Notes under the pieces: generated by a model
What the model saw: the letters and a program-made list of their open reading frames with translations, nothing else
Database searches by the model: none
What the model was told of the DNA's origin: nothing
Program-made: the position numbers and the translations under genes
Shown here: positions 1 to 9,194 of the stretch, in pieces
Numbering within the stretch: position 1 is the first letter of the stretch
How the letters are laid out: every line of letters begins with the position of its first letter
Assembly: GCA_026387665.1 (NCBI GenBank)
Contig: JAPLLG010000013.1
Location: 310,001-374,000, forward strand
Length of the DNA stretch: 64,000 nt
Source of the DNA: Nitrospirota bacterium
Lineage (GTDB): Bacteria; Nitrospirota; Nitrospiria; Nitrospirales; Nitrospiraceae
Direction of reading: 5' to 3'

Positions 1-66
1 GCGGAGAAGGCGCATGACGAACTGAACGCGGAACTCGGCAAGAAGGGCCAGTCGTCGGCCCAGTAA
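1..66 (+). CDS. C-terminal end of an unidentified protein (partial)
   Basis: The frame is open from the window edge to a TAA at 64-66 and encodes 21 residues, charged at first and ending GQSSAQ. Too little is present to assign a family. It reads in the same direction as the following lipoprotein gene, about 96 bases away. Confidence 0.5.
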   Translation, partial: AEKAHDELNAELGKKGQSSAQ

Positions 67-162
67 GAGAGCCCTGTCTCCACGCGGCGCACGAAGGCAG
101 GCATTCGGTCATTGAAGATCGTGCTGTCGTCATAATTTGTTCTCGAAGAAGGTGGTGAAGGT

Positions 163-1338
163 ATGCGGGCGTGGAGACGAAACGGAGGTAGTCGGGGTGG
201 GTTGTCGTCCCTCTTATGGGCGTGTCTCCTCATCGTAAGCGCCTGCCAGGCAGTGCCTGGGCCTCAGGCGAAGAACGATGAGCCCAGTTCCTCGCCAAAA
301 GAGGGGATGGCTGTGGCGCAGCGTGAGCTGAACGCTGAGTTGCGCGGGACGACAGGGACCGCATCGCTTGAGGGGCCGCCGCCAAGCCCGGGGCCTGTGG
401 CTCCACTGCTGCAACCGCCAATGTCTTGGCAGAAAGCTCCAGAGCGTTCACCGCAACGTGCGGCCTCCGCCGGATCAATCGGAAGCTCATCCAGCCAGGA
501 GGGCATCAAGGTGCTCCAGCGTGATCCCGCCGGCTGTACCTGGGTCGAAGCGGTCGGGACCGCATCTTTCGGACAGAACGATACTAGGCATCAGGCCAAG
601 GCCCAAGCCGTTTCGGATGCCAGGGCTAAAGCGATCGAGGGGTTTCTTGGCGTCAAGGTGCAGGATCGTTTTATGAATTTCCAGCAGGAAAGCTCCCTCA
701 AGGGACAAGTTCAGCTGACGGAGAGCCTGCTCCGCGTAACCCAACTGGGACGGATCCTCAAGGAGAAAGTATTGCGGTCCGGCCCTCAGGACGTGGGGGA
801 CTGTGCCGGTTGTCAGTTCACCGCCCACATTCAGACCTGTATCGTGCCTCTGTCGGATACCGGCGATAAAAACTTTCAGACCAATCTGACCCTCAATCGT
901 GCGACTTTTGTGGACGGGGACGAAGGTGTAATGCAGGTGACCGTCACCAAAGACGCGTATGTTTATATCTACAGCGTGGAGCTGGATTGGAACGCCGGCT
1001 TGCTGTTCCCTAACGACTATGCGGGCGATAACCACCTCAAGGCCGGTGAGACCTTGACCTTTCCCTCGGAAGAACTCAGGAGGAAGGGGCAAAAGGTCTT
1101 GGCCCGCCTGCCGTCCGGCGCCAAGGTCTCAGCCGAAATGATACGGGTTATTGTTTCCAAGGTTCCGCTTCCTCGCGATCTCTACGATCCGCAGATGCAG
1201 CAGCGCGAGCGAGCTACGGACCGTGCTGTGACGGAAATAGAAGGCACCGGCTCGTTTCTGAATCTGTTGCACAAGTTGCACCGCAGCGACATCGAATGGA
1301 TCGAGGATGCACAGGCCTTTACGATACATCAGCGCTAA
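163..1338 (+). CDS. DUF4384 domain lipoprotein
   Basis: A 391-residue exported protein. The N-terminus has a signal peptide with a lipobox-like VSAC, so it is probably a lipoprotein. Residues about 120-225 contain an Ala/Lys-rich segment (ARAKAIEGFLGVKV) resembling LPP20/FlgT-like modules. Residues about 243-345 match DUF4384, with the DAYVYIYSVE and LLFPNDYAGDN stretches typical of that family. DUF4384 is often fused or adjacent to caspase-fold domains, and a caspase gene follows here. The ATG is preceded by an AAGGTGGTGAAGG purine tract. Function is unknown; a role in the same envelope process as the caspase proteins is inferred from adjacency. Confidence 0.8.
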   Translation: MRAWRRNGGSRGGLSSLLWACLLIVSACQAVPGPQAKNDEPSSSPKEGMAVAQRELNAELRGTTGTASLEGPPPSPGPVAPLLQPPMSWQKAPERSPQRAASAGSIGSSSSQEGIKVLQRDPAGCTWVEAVGTASFGQNDTRHQAKAQAVSDARAKAIEGFLGVKVQDRFMNFQQESSLKGQVQLTESLLRVTQLGRILKEKVLRSGPQDVGDCAGCQFTAHIQTCIVPLSDTGDKNFQTNLTLNRATFVDGDEGVMQVTVTKDAYVYIYSVELDWNAGLLFPNDYAGDNHLKAGETLTFPSEELRRKGQKVLARLPSGAKVSAEMIRVIVSKVPLPRDLYDPQMQQRERATDRAVTEIEGTGSFLNLLHKLHRSDIEWIEDAQAFTIHQR

Positions 1339-1605
1339 ACTCGGGCTATGAGCCTGATGCGGACTTTTCTGTTTTTGACATGTCTGCAGCATAGAGAGTT
1401 AGCGTACGGATATTTCAGGTGCGACGCGCGTCATCATAATGAGCGATAAGGAGGGTGGGTGGGCTGCTGCCGGTTTCAACGGCACCGAGTTAAGTGAGAT
1501 CGAACGTGCAGAGGACTGCAAGCAATGCAACAACGAGCAGCCGCCACAGTTGATGGGCAGTCCCGTGATGCTCGAAAATGGTGGCGGTCGGTTGATGGAG
1601 CTGCG

Positions 1606-3051
1606 ATGAATCGCTTTTCTTTTTTTCCGGTGGTCATGGTGTTACTGCTGCTGTCAGGGTGTATGACGCCTCCTGAACGAGTCGACCCTTTTGCAGATTT
1701 AACCTCAGCGACGTCACCCTATAAAGATTTAACGTTAGGCCTGGTCTTGTCACAGAACACGAAAAGCGCCTCTCGATATGCACAGCAGCTTGATCGCATG
1801 AGAAGTACTTTGAATCCTGGATTTGGCGAAGGATCTGCGGGCCAGAAAGTATTTGAGAATATTGCCGCGCTGTTCAGGAGGAACTTTAAGACCTTTATCA
1901 AGATTGAAACGGCGGCGGATGCCCAAAGAATCAACGCCGATGTGGTAGCAATTTTGGATGTGTACACGCAGCTTCCCAATTCCAACTTCGAAGATGCCAA
2001 AATTGATGTCAGCGTGCTTTTCCTGACGACAGATAACAAGCAAATTGACATGATCCGCGCTGAGGGCAGTGCCGCCGGTGTTGTTTCTCCATTCTCTACT
2101 CCAGCGATCACGGTCGAGAAAGCATCCCGTGACGTTATCAGGAAGCTAGAGTCGGCGATCAACGGTTCGGCGAAATTAGTTGAGTTCAGTAAACAGAGTC
2201 ATGATTCAGGCACGGCTGTCGCCGTTAAACCGCAAACACTGCCGACTGGCATTGCGCCGACCGCGCGGGTGATTCCTTCCGACATTGATGCTCCATTCTT
2301 TGAGGCGACGACAAAGCTTATGGGCGAGAATGATGTTGCGGTGGTGATTGGTGTCGAGAAATATCAGGATCTGCCAGCATCGGATTTCTCTTCTCTCGAT
2401 GCTAAGCTGGTCAAAGAGTATCTGGTGTCGCTGGGCATTCGAGAGCGGAATATCGAGCTGTTGCTGAACGAGCGGGCGACGCAGTCAAGTATCAGGAAAT
2501 CGCTCGAATCGTGGCTCCCCAATCGAGTGAAGAAGGACAGTAAGGTATTCGTCTATTATTCCGGTCATGGCGCGCCCGATCCCGGCAGCGGCGAGGCGTA
2601 TCTCGTGCCGTATGACGGCGATGCGAATTATCTGCCGACCACAGGCTATCCGCTCAAGGGCATGTACGAGAAGCTGGGTACGTTGCAGGCAGCAGAAGTC
2701 GTGGTGGTGTTGGATTCCTGCTTTTCCGGCGCGGGCGGGCGGAGCGTGCTGGCCAAGGGTGCAAGACCTTTGGTCTTTATGAAAGAAGGCCCAGCTCTTG
2801 CGCCCAACATGGCAGTGTTGGCCGCTACGCAGGGAGCGCAGATCAGCACGTCGTCCTCAGAGAAGAGGCATGGCGTGCTGACCTACTATTTTTTGAAGGC
2901 TATCAAGGACGGGAAGAAAGATCTTTCTGAAATTTATAGCGTAATTAAGCCGCTGGTCGAGGACGAAGCCAAGCTTCTGAATGTGGCGCAGACCCCCAGC
3001 TTGACTCCCGATTCTGAGAAGTTGCAAGGCAAGTTTCGTCTGCGGAAGTGA
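1606..3051 (+). CDS. Exported caspase-family (C14) lipoprotein
   Basis: A 481-residue protein starting at the ATG at 1606, which puts a signal peptide and a lipobox ending LSGC at the N-terminus; the frame is open further upstream to 1525. The first 230 residues are not assigned. The C-terminal part is a caspase/metacaspase fold: VAVVIGVEKY opens the domain, the catalytic His lies in YYSGHG (about residue 321) and the catalytic Cys in LDSCFSG (about residue 372). Both dyad residues are present, so activity is plausible. Bacterial caspase homologues are usually cytoplasmic; the predicted outer location is notable. A paralogue lies at 5738-7000. Confidence 0.85.
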   Translation: MNRFSFFPVVMVLLLLSGCMTPPERVDPFADLTSATSPYKDLTLGLVLSQNTKSASRYAQQLDRMRSTLNPGFGEGSAGQKVFENIAALFRRNFKTFIKIETAADAQRINADVVAILDVYTQLPNSNFEDAKIDVSVLFLTTDNKQIDMIRAEGSAAGVVSPFSTPAITVEKASRDVIRKLESAINGSAKLVEFSKQSHDSGTAVAVKPQTLPTGIAPTARVIPSDIDAPFFEATTKLMGENDVAVVIGVEKYQDLPASDFSSLDAKLVKEYLVSLGIRERNIELLLNERATQSSIRKSLESWLPNRVKKDSKVFVYYSGHGAPDPGSGEAYLVPYDGDANYLPTTGYPLKGMYEKLGTLQAAEVVVVLDSCFSGAGGRSVLAKGARPLVFMKEGPALAPNMAVLAATQGAQISTSSSEKRHGVLTYYFLKAIKDGKKDLSEIYSVIKPLVEDEAKLLNVAQTPSLTPDSEKLQGKFRLRK

Positions 3052-3282
3052 CATCATTTCGGAGGCTCGCGGGTGCTGGAGACCTCATGCCCATAATGTG
3101 TTGTTGTGAGGGCGCGGCTGTCAGGACTTGATTGTTTCTATCCGGGTGCCGAGCGCAACGCCACTGTTCTGCCAAGTCCGCTCTGGCGGCTGCTTGACAG
3201 GGCCGGTACTATTCCACAGAATCCTCTGCGCCGTGAACGGACACCAATCCAAAGACTTTACAAGTTAGGGAGAGCTGAAAAG

Positions 3283-3966
3283 ATGAAAAGCGAGATTTTA
3301 TATCCAGGGGCCTTTCCGATGGTGCGAGTGGAATTGACGGCGGGCGAGCATATCAAGGCCGAGTCCGGCGCGATGGTGGCCTGTTCCCCGACCATCGACA
3401 TCGAGAGCAAGATGGAAGGCGGCTTTCTCGGAGCCCTGTCGCGAAAGTTCCTGACGGGCGAGAAATTTTTCTTTCAGACCCTGCGCGCCAGCCGGGGACC
3501 TGGCGAAGCGTTACTGGCCCCGACGGTGCCGGGCGAAATCGTCATCCTGGAACTCGATGGGGTGAACGAGTACATGGTTCAAAAAGATGGTTTCCTCGCT
3601 GGTGCTGACGGGATCGTCATCGAAAGCAAAATGCAGAGCCTGAGCCGTGGATTACTGGGTGGCGAGGGGTTCTTCATCCTGAAGATCAGCGGCAAGGGGA
3701 CGCTCGTCCTGAACAGCTTCGGGGCCATTCATAAAATCGAGTTGAAGCCGGATCAGGAATACATCGTGGACAATAGCCACCTGGTGGCCTGGTCCTCCAC
3801 GACTTCGTACAACATCGAAAAGGCCACCTCCGGCTGGATTGCCAGCGTGACTTCTGGCGAAGGATTTGTCTGCCGGTTCCGCGGGCCTGGTCTCGTGTAC
3901 ATCCAAAGCAGAAACCCGGGAAGTTTTGGGGCGTGGATCAGGCAATTCATCCCCGTCAGCGAGTAA
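3283..3966 (+). CDS. AIM24 / TIGR00266 family protein
   Basis: A 227-residue protein starting at the ATG at 3283, with GGAG about 10 bases upstream; a longer in-frame extension to 3106 has no family support. It begins with a beta-rich segment and carries the family hallmark GEHIKAESGAMVA, followed by GFLGALSRKFLTGEKFFFQ and several Gly-rich strands ending PGLVYIQSRNPGSFGAWI. These proteins form a beta-sandwich of unknown bacterial function; the mitochondrial relative AIM24 affects inner-membrane organisation. There is no signal peptide. The stop codon abuts a dispersed hairpin element that may act as terminator. Confidence 0.88.
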   Translation: MKSEILYPGAFPMVRVELTAGEHIKAESGAMVACSPTIDIESKMEGGFLGALSRKFLTGEKFFFQTLRASRGPGEALLAPTVPGEIVILELDGVNEYMVQKDGFLAGADGIVIESKMQSLSRGLLGGEGFFILKISGKGTLVLNSFGAIHKIELKPDQEYIVDNSHLVAWSSTTSYNIEKATSGWIASVTSGEGFVCRFRGPGLVYIQSRNPGSFGAWIRQFIPVSE

Positions 3967-4088
3967 CGGCTGCTGAAAATGGCCGCCAACTTCGTTCTCA
4001 TCTCGCAGGAAATCCTCAACGTACCGCAAGGGTGCGCCTCCGGTTTCTGCTCGTCTGCGGCCTCGTTCGCGGCCATTTTGAGCAGCCG
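3967..4088. repeat. Dispersed hairpin element, copy 1 (short form, divergent)
   Basis: A sequence of about 122 bp starting with GCTGCTGAAAATGGCCGCC and ending GGCCATTTTGAGCAGC, so the two ends are inverted copies. The centre has the family's CCTCAACGTACCG block. It is the most divergent of eight copies in the window (others begin near 15716, 17627, 22578, 25089, 31866, 44901 and 50548). It starts immediately after the AIM24 stop codon and could terminate that transcript. Confidence 0.85.
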
Positions 4089-4207
4089 TAATTTGGAAAT
4101 GAACGAGGATAGCGGGATAGTGGGGCATGGGGATAAAGGAATGGATGCATGAGTGAGAAAGTACAGACAGCGTTACCCCGTTATCACTATACCCCGGTTG
4201 CCCCGCT

Positions 4208-5341
4208 ATGACTCCCAATGCCCTCTGTTTCGGTCACGATTATCCCGCCAGCGGGGCGCCTTGTTTCGTACAGGTTGATGAGACAGGGTTGGCGATCGCG
4301 TTCGAATCCGAAGGGGGCGATGGAGCACGAGAGGCCGTGCCGTTTGCTGCGCTCAACGTGTCGGCAGGCGGACTCGATCATGACCATCTGGCGGTGAAGT
4401 GGATTGGTGCGCAGGGGGAGCGGACTTTGTATCTCAAAGATCCGGACGCGATTCGAGCCTTTCGCCAAGCGGCTCCCGACCATCTGAGTCTTCCTTTTGC
4501 TCAGGCTGCCGAGTTGGTGCGGCAGGTGCGTCAGCGTCGCCGGCTCGTGTGGGGCCTGGCCCTGGGGATGCTCCTCTCGACGGTGCTGGGTCTCTGGTTC
4601 GGCTCAGATTTGCTGGTTGAGATTGCCGTGAGTCGGATTCCGGTGGAGTGGGAACAAAAACTGGGGGAGTCGGCCTATCGGGACTTTCTGGCTCAGCAGG
4701 AAGTGATCAAAGAGGGGCCGGCGGTGGCCGCGTTGGGTGAGATGACGCAACGGCTGACCGAGCAGATTCCGAACAATCCCTACAAGTTTGAAGTGACGGT
4801 GGTGAAGAGCGATGTCATCAATGCTTTCGCGCTGCCAGGCGGGCATGTGGTGGTGTTCACCGGGCTCATGAAAAAAGCGGACAGCGGCGAAGAGGTGGCG
4901 GGCGTGATGAGCCACGAGCTCAATCATGTGCTGCGGCGGCATGGGCTTGAGCGGATCGTGAAAAGCCTCGGGGTGCTGACGGTGGTGACTATTGTGCTGG
5001 GCGATCAACAGGGCCTCGTGGGGATGATGAAGCAGCTCAGCGTCGAATTGCTCACGTTGAAGTTCGGGCGGGAGCAGGAGACCGAGGCCGACGTGACGGG
5101 ATTACAACTGCTTCAGCGGGCGAAGATCGATCCCTCCGGCATGATCAAGTTCTTCGAGCGGCTCTCGGAGAAAGACGAGGGCCGGATGGAATGGCTCTCG
5201 ACCCATCCGATGAGCACGGCCAGGGCCGAACGATTGAAAGCGGAGCTGGCCGCTCTGCCGAAAAAGTCCCCGGAGCCCTTTACCTTCGATTGGAAACAGG
5301 TGCAGGCGTCGCTCGGCTCCCAGCCGGTCGTTGCTCCGTGA
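4208..5341 (+). CDS. M48 family zinc metallopeptidase
   Basis: A 377-residue membrane-anchored protease. Residues 1-105 form a soluble N-terminal region. One transmembrane helix follows at about 112-132. The M48 peptidase domain then carries the zinc motif HELNH (His236 and His240) and a downstream ETEAD that supplies the third ligand, followed by an STHPMSTARAERL segment typical of the family. M48 proteases of this type (HtpX/BepA/LoiP-like) act in envelope protein quality control; the specific substrate is not known. The gene lies alone between a repeat-containing gap and a long non-coding gap. Confidence 0.9.
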   Translation: MTPNALCFGHDYPASGAPCFVQVDETGLAIAFESEGGDGAREAVPFAALNVSAGGLDHDHLAVKWIGAQGERTLYLKDPDAIRAFRQAAPDHLSLPFAQAAELVRQVRQRRRLVWGLALGMLLSTVLGLWFGSDLLVEIAVSRIPVEWEQKLGESAYRDFLAQQEVIKEGPAVAALGEMTQRLTEQIPNNPYKFEVTVVKSDVINAFALPGGHVVVFTGLMKKADSGEEVAGVMSHELNHVLRRHGLERIVKSLGVLTVVTIVLGDQQGLVGMMKQLSVELLTLKFGREQETEADVTGLQLLQRAKIDPSGMIKFFERLSEKDEGRMEWLSTHPMSTARAERLKAELAALPKKSPEPFTFDWKQVQASLGSQPVVAP

Positions 5342-5737
5342 ATGAGCGGCGAGCCATCCATCTCCGTTATCTGCATCGTTGGTCGACGTATCGTCTAAGA
5401 GGAATGGCTTGGGAAGATGCTGCGCTTCAATCTAGGATTATTAGGGCCGAAGCTGTTCACCTTTCCCACCGTTAATATAGCTGAGGGGCGAGAGTCCTGT
5501 TGGGAGGGCATGTGTTGCAAATTAGACGAGACCTTATCAGCCTTGACAAAAATGATGTCTTAACGCAGCATCGCCCGCTAGTTAGTGGGAATTGTAAGAT
5601 TGCGCCCTAAGTGATGAGTCTATCTAGAAGGATCCCGCGCGATTGTTTTTAATTTATCGGCTTCTTGCCGCACTTCAGCCGCAACTTCCATCCTCTGGAT
5701 GGATTGCAAGCTGTTCGATATTGAGGGGAATATTAAT
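5342..5737. other. Non-coding gap upstream of the second caspase gene
   Basis: About 395 bases without a supported gene. It is more AT-rich than the surrounding genes. A TTGACA at 5543-5548 could be a -35 box, but the expected -10 region is poor. No repeat element or hairpin of the dispersed families is present. Confidence 0.4.
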
Positions 5738-7000
5738 ATGTGCTTAGGCCTAACCATACGGAGCCTGACGGCGGGCTGGTTGCTTATCGGTATCATGGCT
5801 TTCTCGATTGGTGGCTGTGGATCAGGGGTAGGGCAGAGACCAATGTCGTTGTTCCATGGCGATCCCTCCGTACAAGTCGTGGTGAAGACCGAACCGTCAG
5901 GCGCGAAGGTTCTTTTGGATGGCCGTGAATTAGGGCTCAGCCCTGTCACCTTTCATGATCCTTCCGGTGAGCAAAAGACCTTTACCATTGAACTAAGGCG
6001 GGAAGGGTATGAACCGGTGATCAGGGTTATTCCACGGCAGTGGGATTCTATGCGAATGACGTATCGATTGGACCCCGTGTATTTTTATACCCTCGCGCAG
6101 CTTCCAGAAGAAAAAGAAACGATTGTTACTTCACGCCGCGGTGAAGCGAAGCAAGGGGCGCGGGAGCCCTCTAGGAAGATTAGCGAGGTAGATGGGATTC
6201 CGGAATTGAGGAAGTTGGACAAGGGGCGAGATGCCGTTGCGCTTGTTATCGGGATCTCAAAGTATCGGGACGAGGCAATCCCGCAAGTGCGATATGCGAA
6301 ACATGACGCCGAAATCGTGGCTGCGTATCTGGCGGCAGTCGGCGGTATTTCACGGTCGAAAATAAAGGTCCTCACAGATGAGGGCGCGACAAGTAGTGAT
6401 CTTTCGGCATATATTGAGGAATGGCTGCCTCGTCAAGTATCAAAAGACACAACCGTGTTTGTCTATTACGCAGGGCATGGAACTCCCAATCCGGCTACGG
6501 GCAAAGCGTTCCTTCTTCCCTATGATGGCCACCCTGACTTTCAAAGCAAACTTTATCCTCTCGACAGGCTTTATGAGCATCTCGAACGGTTGTCCGCCAA
6601 GGAAGTGGTTGTGATGCTTGACTCCTGTTTCTCCGGGGCTTCGGGCAGATCCGTGCTTCCTGCAGGCACACGACCGATGGTGATTGCGATTGAAAACCCA
6701 GTGCTGGTATCTGGCAAGCTTGCCATTCTCTCCGCTGCAACAGGTACGCAGGTCAGTTCCGATTACGACAAGGAGCAGCATGGCCTCTTTACGTATTATC
6801 TGCTAAAGGGGCTACGGGGGGAGGCGGATAGCGATAAAAATGGCACGGTGGAAGTCGATGAATTATTTCAATATGTGCGGAACGGGGTCGCGTCGGTCGC
6901 ATCAGAAGAACTCAATCGAGATCAAACTCCCCTCCTGCAGCCTTCGCTTGAGCAAATTGGCAAGAGGGGGAAAATCCATGTGACGGTAGTCGGGCGGTAG
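5738..7000 (+). CDS. PEGA-domain caspase-family lipoprotein
   Basis: A 420-residue protein; the ATG at 5738 is chosen because it directly precedes a signal peptide with lipobox IGGC, while the frame extends to 5699. Residues about 45-105 form a PEGA domain (VKTEPSGAKVLLDGRELG), an envelope-associated beta module. The caspase domain follows: ALVIGISKYRDE, catalytic His in YYAGHG (about residue 247) and Cys in LDSCFSG (about residue 297). It is related to the caspase at 1606-3051 through the whole catalytic domain but has a different N-terminal half. Near the C-terminus DSDKNGTVEVDELF resembles an EF-hand loop, suggesting calcium binding. Confidence 0.87.
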   Translation: MCLGLTIRSLTAGWLLIGIMAFSIGGCGSGVGQRPMSLFHGDPSVQVVVKTEPSGAKVLLDGRELGLSPVTFHDPSGEQKTFTIELRREGYEPVIRVIPRQWDSMRMTYRLDPVYFYTLAQLPEEKETIVTSRRGEAKQGAREPSRKISEVDGIPELRKLDKGRDAVALVIGISKYRDEAIPQVRYAKHDAEIVAAYLAAVGGISRSKIKVLTDEGATSSDLSAYIEEWLPRQVSKDTTVFVYYAGHGTPNPATGKAFLLPYDGHPDFQSKLYPLDRLYEHLERLSAKEVVVMLDSCFSGASGRSVLPAGTRPMVIAIENPVLVSGKLAILSAATGTQVSSDYDKEQHGLFTYYLLKGLRGEADSDKNGTVEVDELFQYVRNGVASVASEELNRDQTPLLQPSLEQIGKRGKIHVTVVGR

Positions 7001-7046
7001 TTCGGTCGAGCAGGACCGTGCACCATTTTCAACGTAAGGAGGAGCT

Positions 7047-7409
7047 ATGCAGCTAGGTAGAGGGGTGAAGCGCTCTGTTGTGGTTTTGTTTATAGGGTGT
7101 TTGCTGGGGGGCTGCTCGATGAGGCTTGGCGACTTTACGGTGGGTAGCTCAAAGAACATTGGCCAGTTCTCTCAGAAGGGAGAGAAGGTTGAAGGGGAAG
7201 ATTGCTCTACCAGTTTTTTCATGTTTCCGATTTCTGGTCCTACGGTGCCTAGTTTTAAGACCGCCGTCGACAAGGCGCTAGAGCGAGCTAAGGGTGACGT
7301 GCTGGCAGACGTAGTTTTGTGGCAAAGCGATATCGTTACCATGATCTTCAACCAACATTGTTTTAAGGTTGAGGGGAGAGTTGCTCGGGCTGAGCTTGGG
7401 AAGAAATAA
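7047..7409 (+). CDS. Small lipoprotein, first of a tandem pair
   Basis: A 120-residue exported protein with a strong AAGGAGGAG ribosome site. The signal peptide ends in a lipobox LLGGC, followed by SMRLGDFTVGSSKNI. The mature part contains GEDC, a KTAVDKALERAKGDVLADVV segment and a late Cys (NQHC). The next gene encodes a clear paralogue with the same order of motifs, so they arose by duplication. The pattern is reminiscent of TRL-like small lipoproteins, but I cannot confirm that. Function unknown. The two conserved Cys of the mature protein could form a disulfide. Confidence 0.75.
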   Translation: MQLGRGVKRSVVVLFIGCLLGGCSMRLGDFTVGSSKNIGQFSQKGEKVEGEDCSTSFFMFPISGPTVPSFKTAVDKALERAKGDVLADVVLWQSDIVTMIFNQHCFKVEGRVARAELGKK

Positions 7410-7471
7410 TGATGCGAGCACGTCGAATTAATCCACAACCTGAAGCCTATTCGCATGCAAAAGGGGGAGCC

Positions 7472-7837
7472 ATGGAAATGTTGAGAAGCCGCACAATGTT
7501 AGCGGCGGTACTTTGTGCAGGCATGTTCATAATGACTGGGTGCACCACCCGCCTGGGAGACTTTACGATTTTAAGCACTAAGAATGTGGATGTTTCTGGC
7601 GTAAAGCTGGGCGATCGTCAGTCAGGAGAGGATTGCGTCAATATGCTTTTTGGCATGATCCCAATGGGCGAAGTAAACTGGAAAAATGCAATGGATCAGG
7701 CCTTGGAGCGAGGGAAGGGGGATGTGATGGTTGACGTCGTGCTAACAGCTAAGGGCTGGGTGATTCCCTATATTTTTGGGCAGCAATGCATGGAGATAAC
7801 CGGCACGATTGCTCAAACTGCTTCCTATCGACACTAA
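7472..7837 (+). CDS. Small lipoprotein, second of a tandem pair
   Basis: A 121-residue protein; the ATG at 7472 follows a GGGGGAG site and gives a signal peptide with lipobox MTGC. An extension back to 7409 is open but lacks a signal. The mature sequence repeats the motifs of the preceding gene: TTRLGDFTILSTKNVD, GEDC, MDQALERGKGDVMVDVV and a late GQQC. The 62-base gap and shared direction indicate one transcript, ending in the hairpin at 7861. Function unknown. Confidence 0.75.
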   Translation: MEMLRSRTMLAAVLCAGMFIMTGCTTRLGDFTILSTKNVDVSGVKLGDRQSGEDCVNMLFGMIPMGEVNWKNAMDQALERGKGDVMVDVVLTAKGWVIPYIFGQQCMEITGTIAQTASYRH

Positions 7838-7860
7838 GCGCACGCGCGAGTTGTTTTTCA

Positions 7861-7903
7861 GCGGGCCGTGGCTGTCGTTAGCCACGGCCCGCTTCTTTTT
7901 ATT
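7861..7903 (+). terminator. Rho-independent terminator
   Basis: A perfect 12-bp stem GCGGGCCGTGGC / GCCACGGCCCGC with an 8-base loop, followed by TTCTTTTTATTT. It closes the small lipoprotein transcript. Confidence 0.9.
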
Positions 7904-8009
7904 TAAATTAGACGGCCTCAACAGTTGCGATGGGGCATGTTATACTTCGAGCATGTTTTGGATTCCGGGGAACTTCTCGGAAACAAGGGAGATAACGGAA
8001 GGTTCAGCA

Positions 8010-8513
8010 ATGAAGAAACAGATTTTCGTATTGTTCGTTGTGTTTTTCATCTGCTTACCCGTGAACTTCACATTGGCTGCATCCAATCCGGATACTGGCC
8101 CTGGCTGTGGGCTTGGCAAGAAGTTGTGGGAGGATTGGAAGGGGCAAAAGCAAATCGCACCACAGATGTTCATGGCTACCACTAATGTGACCGGTAGTCA
8201 TTCGTTTGCCGTTGCTTCTGGTACATCGGGCTGCAGTAATGACGGCAGAATCTGGGATAGCGAGAGGGCGAGTCTATTCATTGGAATCAATTACGCGAGC
8301 CTTTCAGAGGATATGGCTCGTGGGGGTGGCGAGCACCTCGCGTCGCTGGCCACTCTCATGCACGTGCCATTGGAAGAGCAACCTGAGTTTTTCGCGATGG
8401 CCCAAGAACGTTATGCTTCGTTGGCTCTGCCGGGAGAAGACGATCCAATTATGGTCCAGCAGGCGCTGCGAGAGGCGATAGTGGTTCGTCCTGTCCTCGC
8501 AGAGAGTAAGTAG
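8010..8513 (+). CDS. DUF3015 family exported protein, copy 1
   Basis: A 167-residue protein; the ATG at 8010 begins a typical signal peptide (MKKQIFVLFVVFF, cut after LAA), and GGAAGG lies 10-15 bases upstream. The mature part starts NPDTGPGCGLGKKLWEDW, the DUF3015 hallmark, continues with MFMATTNVTGSHSFAVASGTSGC and ends with GGGEHLASLATLMHVP and a periodic QERYASL segment. Members are periplasmic proteins of unknown function. A second copy follows at 8676. Confidence 0.88.
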   Translation: MKKQIFVLFVVFFICLPVNFTLAASNPDTGPGCGLGKKLWEDWKGQKQIAPQMFMATTNVTGSHSFAVASGTSGCSNDGRIWDSERASLFIGINYASLSEDMARGGGEHLASLATLMHVPLEEQPEFFAMAQERYASLALPGEDDPIMVQQALREAIVVRPVLAESK

Positions 8514-8675
8514 TCGCTAGTCCGCGCTACTCAGCCAATTAGGCCGTGTTTTGCATTGTCGGGTAGTGTGCGGAACCTACTTCTCCTGGTCTTGCCTGTT
8601 TTTTTATTGTATATAACGCAATAAATGTTTGGATGATGGGGCCTTTCTCATATCCACGTGTAAAGGGGGATTTAT

Positions 8676-9194
8676 ATGCGCAAGGGACTTTTTGCTGCAT
8701 CGGTTGTCGTGGCACTCATTGGATCACAGGCCGGCGTGGCGCTGGCTACAGGGATTGGCGACACTGGCCCAGGATGCGGATTAGGAAAAGAGATATGGAA
8801 GAATGAGTCGAACACGGACACCATCGGGAAACAGTTGTTCATCTCCACGACCAATAACCCAATAATTCCTTTGCAGGCGGGTGGCATCACCTCAGGTACA
8901 TGGGGGTGCAAGAACAACGGGAAGCTATGGACGGAGCAAAAGGCCACGATGTTCGCGAAGGTGAACTTTGAGAGTCTGGCGCAAGAGATGGCGCAGGGCC
9001 AAGGTGAGCATCTAGCCTCGCTGGCGACTCTCATGGGTGTGCCGGTTGAACATCAGGGTGATTTTTTCGCCCTGACTCAGGAGCGCCATGCTAACCTTGT
9101 GAAGGCTGGCGAGGATTCCCCTGTGACATTGGTGGCGGCGCTTAATGATGCGATCGCGACTCATCCCGTTCTTTCCCAGGTTGTTGTCCGCTAA
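8676..9194 (+). CDS. DUF3015 family exported protein, copy 2
   Basis: A 172-residue protein with a signal peptide ending ALA and the DUF3015 hallmark DTGPGCGLGKEIW. The rest aligns with copy 1: FISTTNNPIIP, SGTWGCKNNGKLW and GQGEHLASLATLMGVP. The two genes are a tandem duplication separated by 160 bases of AT-rich sequence, which may hold a separate promoter. A strong terminator lies 10 bases after the stop. Confidence 0.88.
   Translation: MRKGLFAASVVVALIGSQAGVALATGIGDTGPGCGLGKEIWKNESNTDTIGKQLFISTTNNPIIPLQAGGITSGTWGCKNNGKLWTEQKATMFAKVNFESLAQEMAQGQGEHLASLATLMGVPVEHQGDFFALTQERHANLVKAGEDSPVTLVAALNDAIATHPVLSQVVVR

Noticed and set aside
5543-5571. Promoter with TTGACA at 5543
   Set aside because: The expected -10 box is CAGCAT with only three matching bases; not listed as a promoter.
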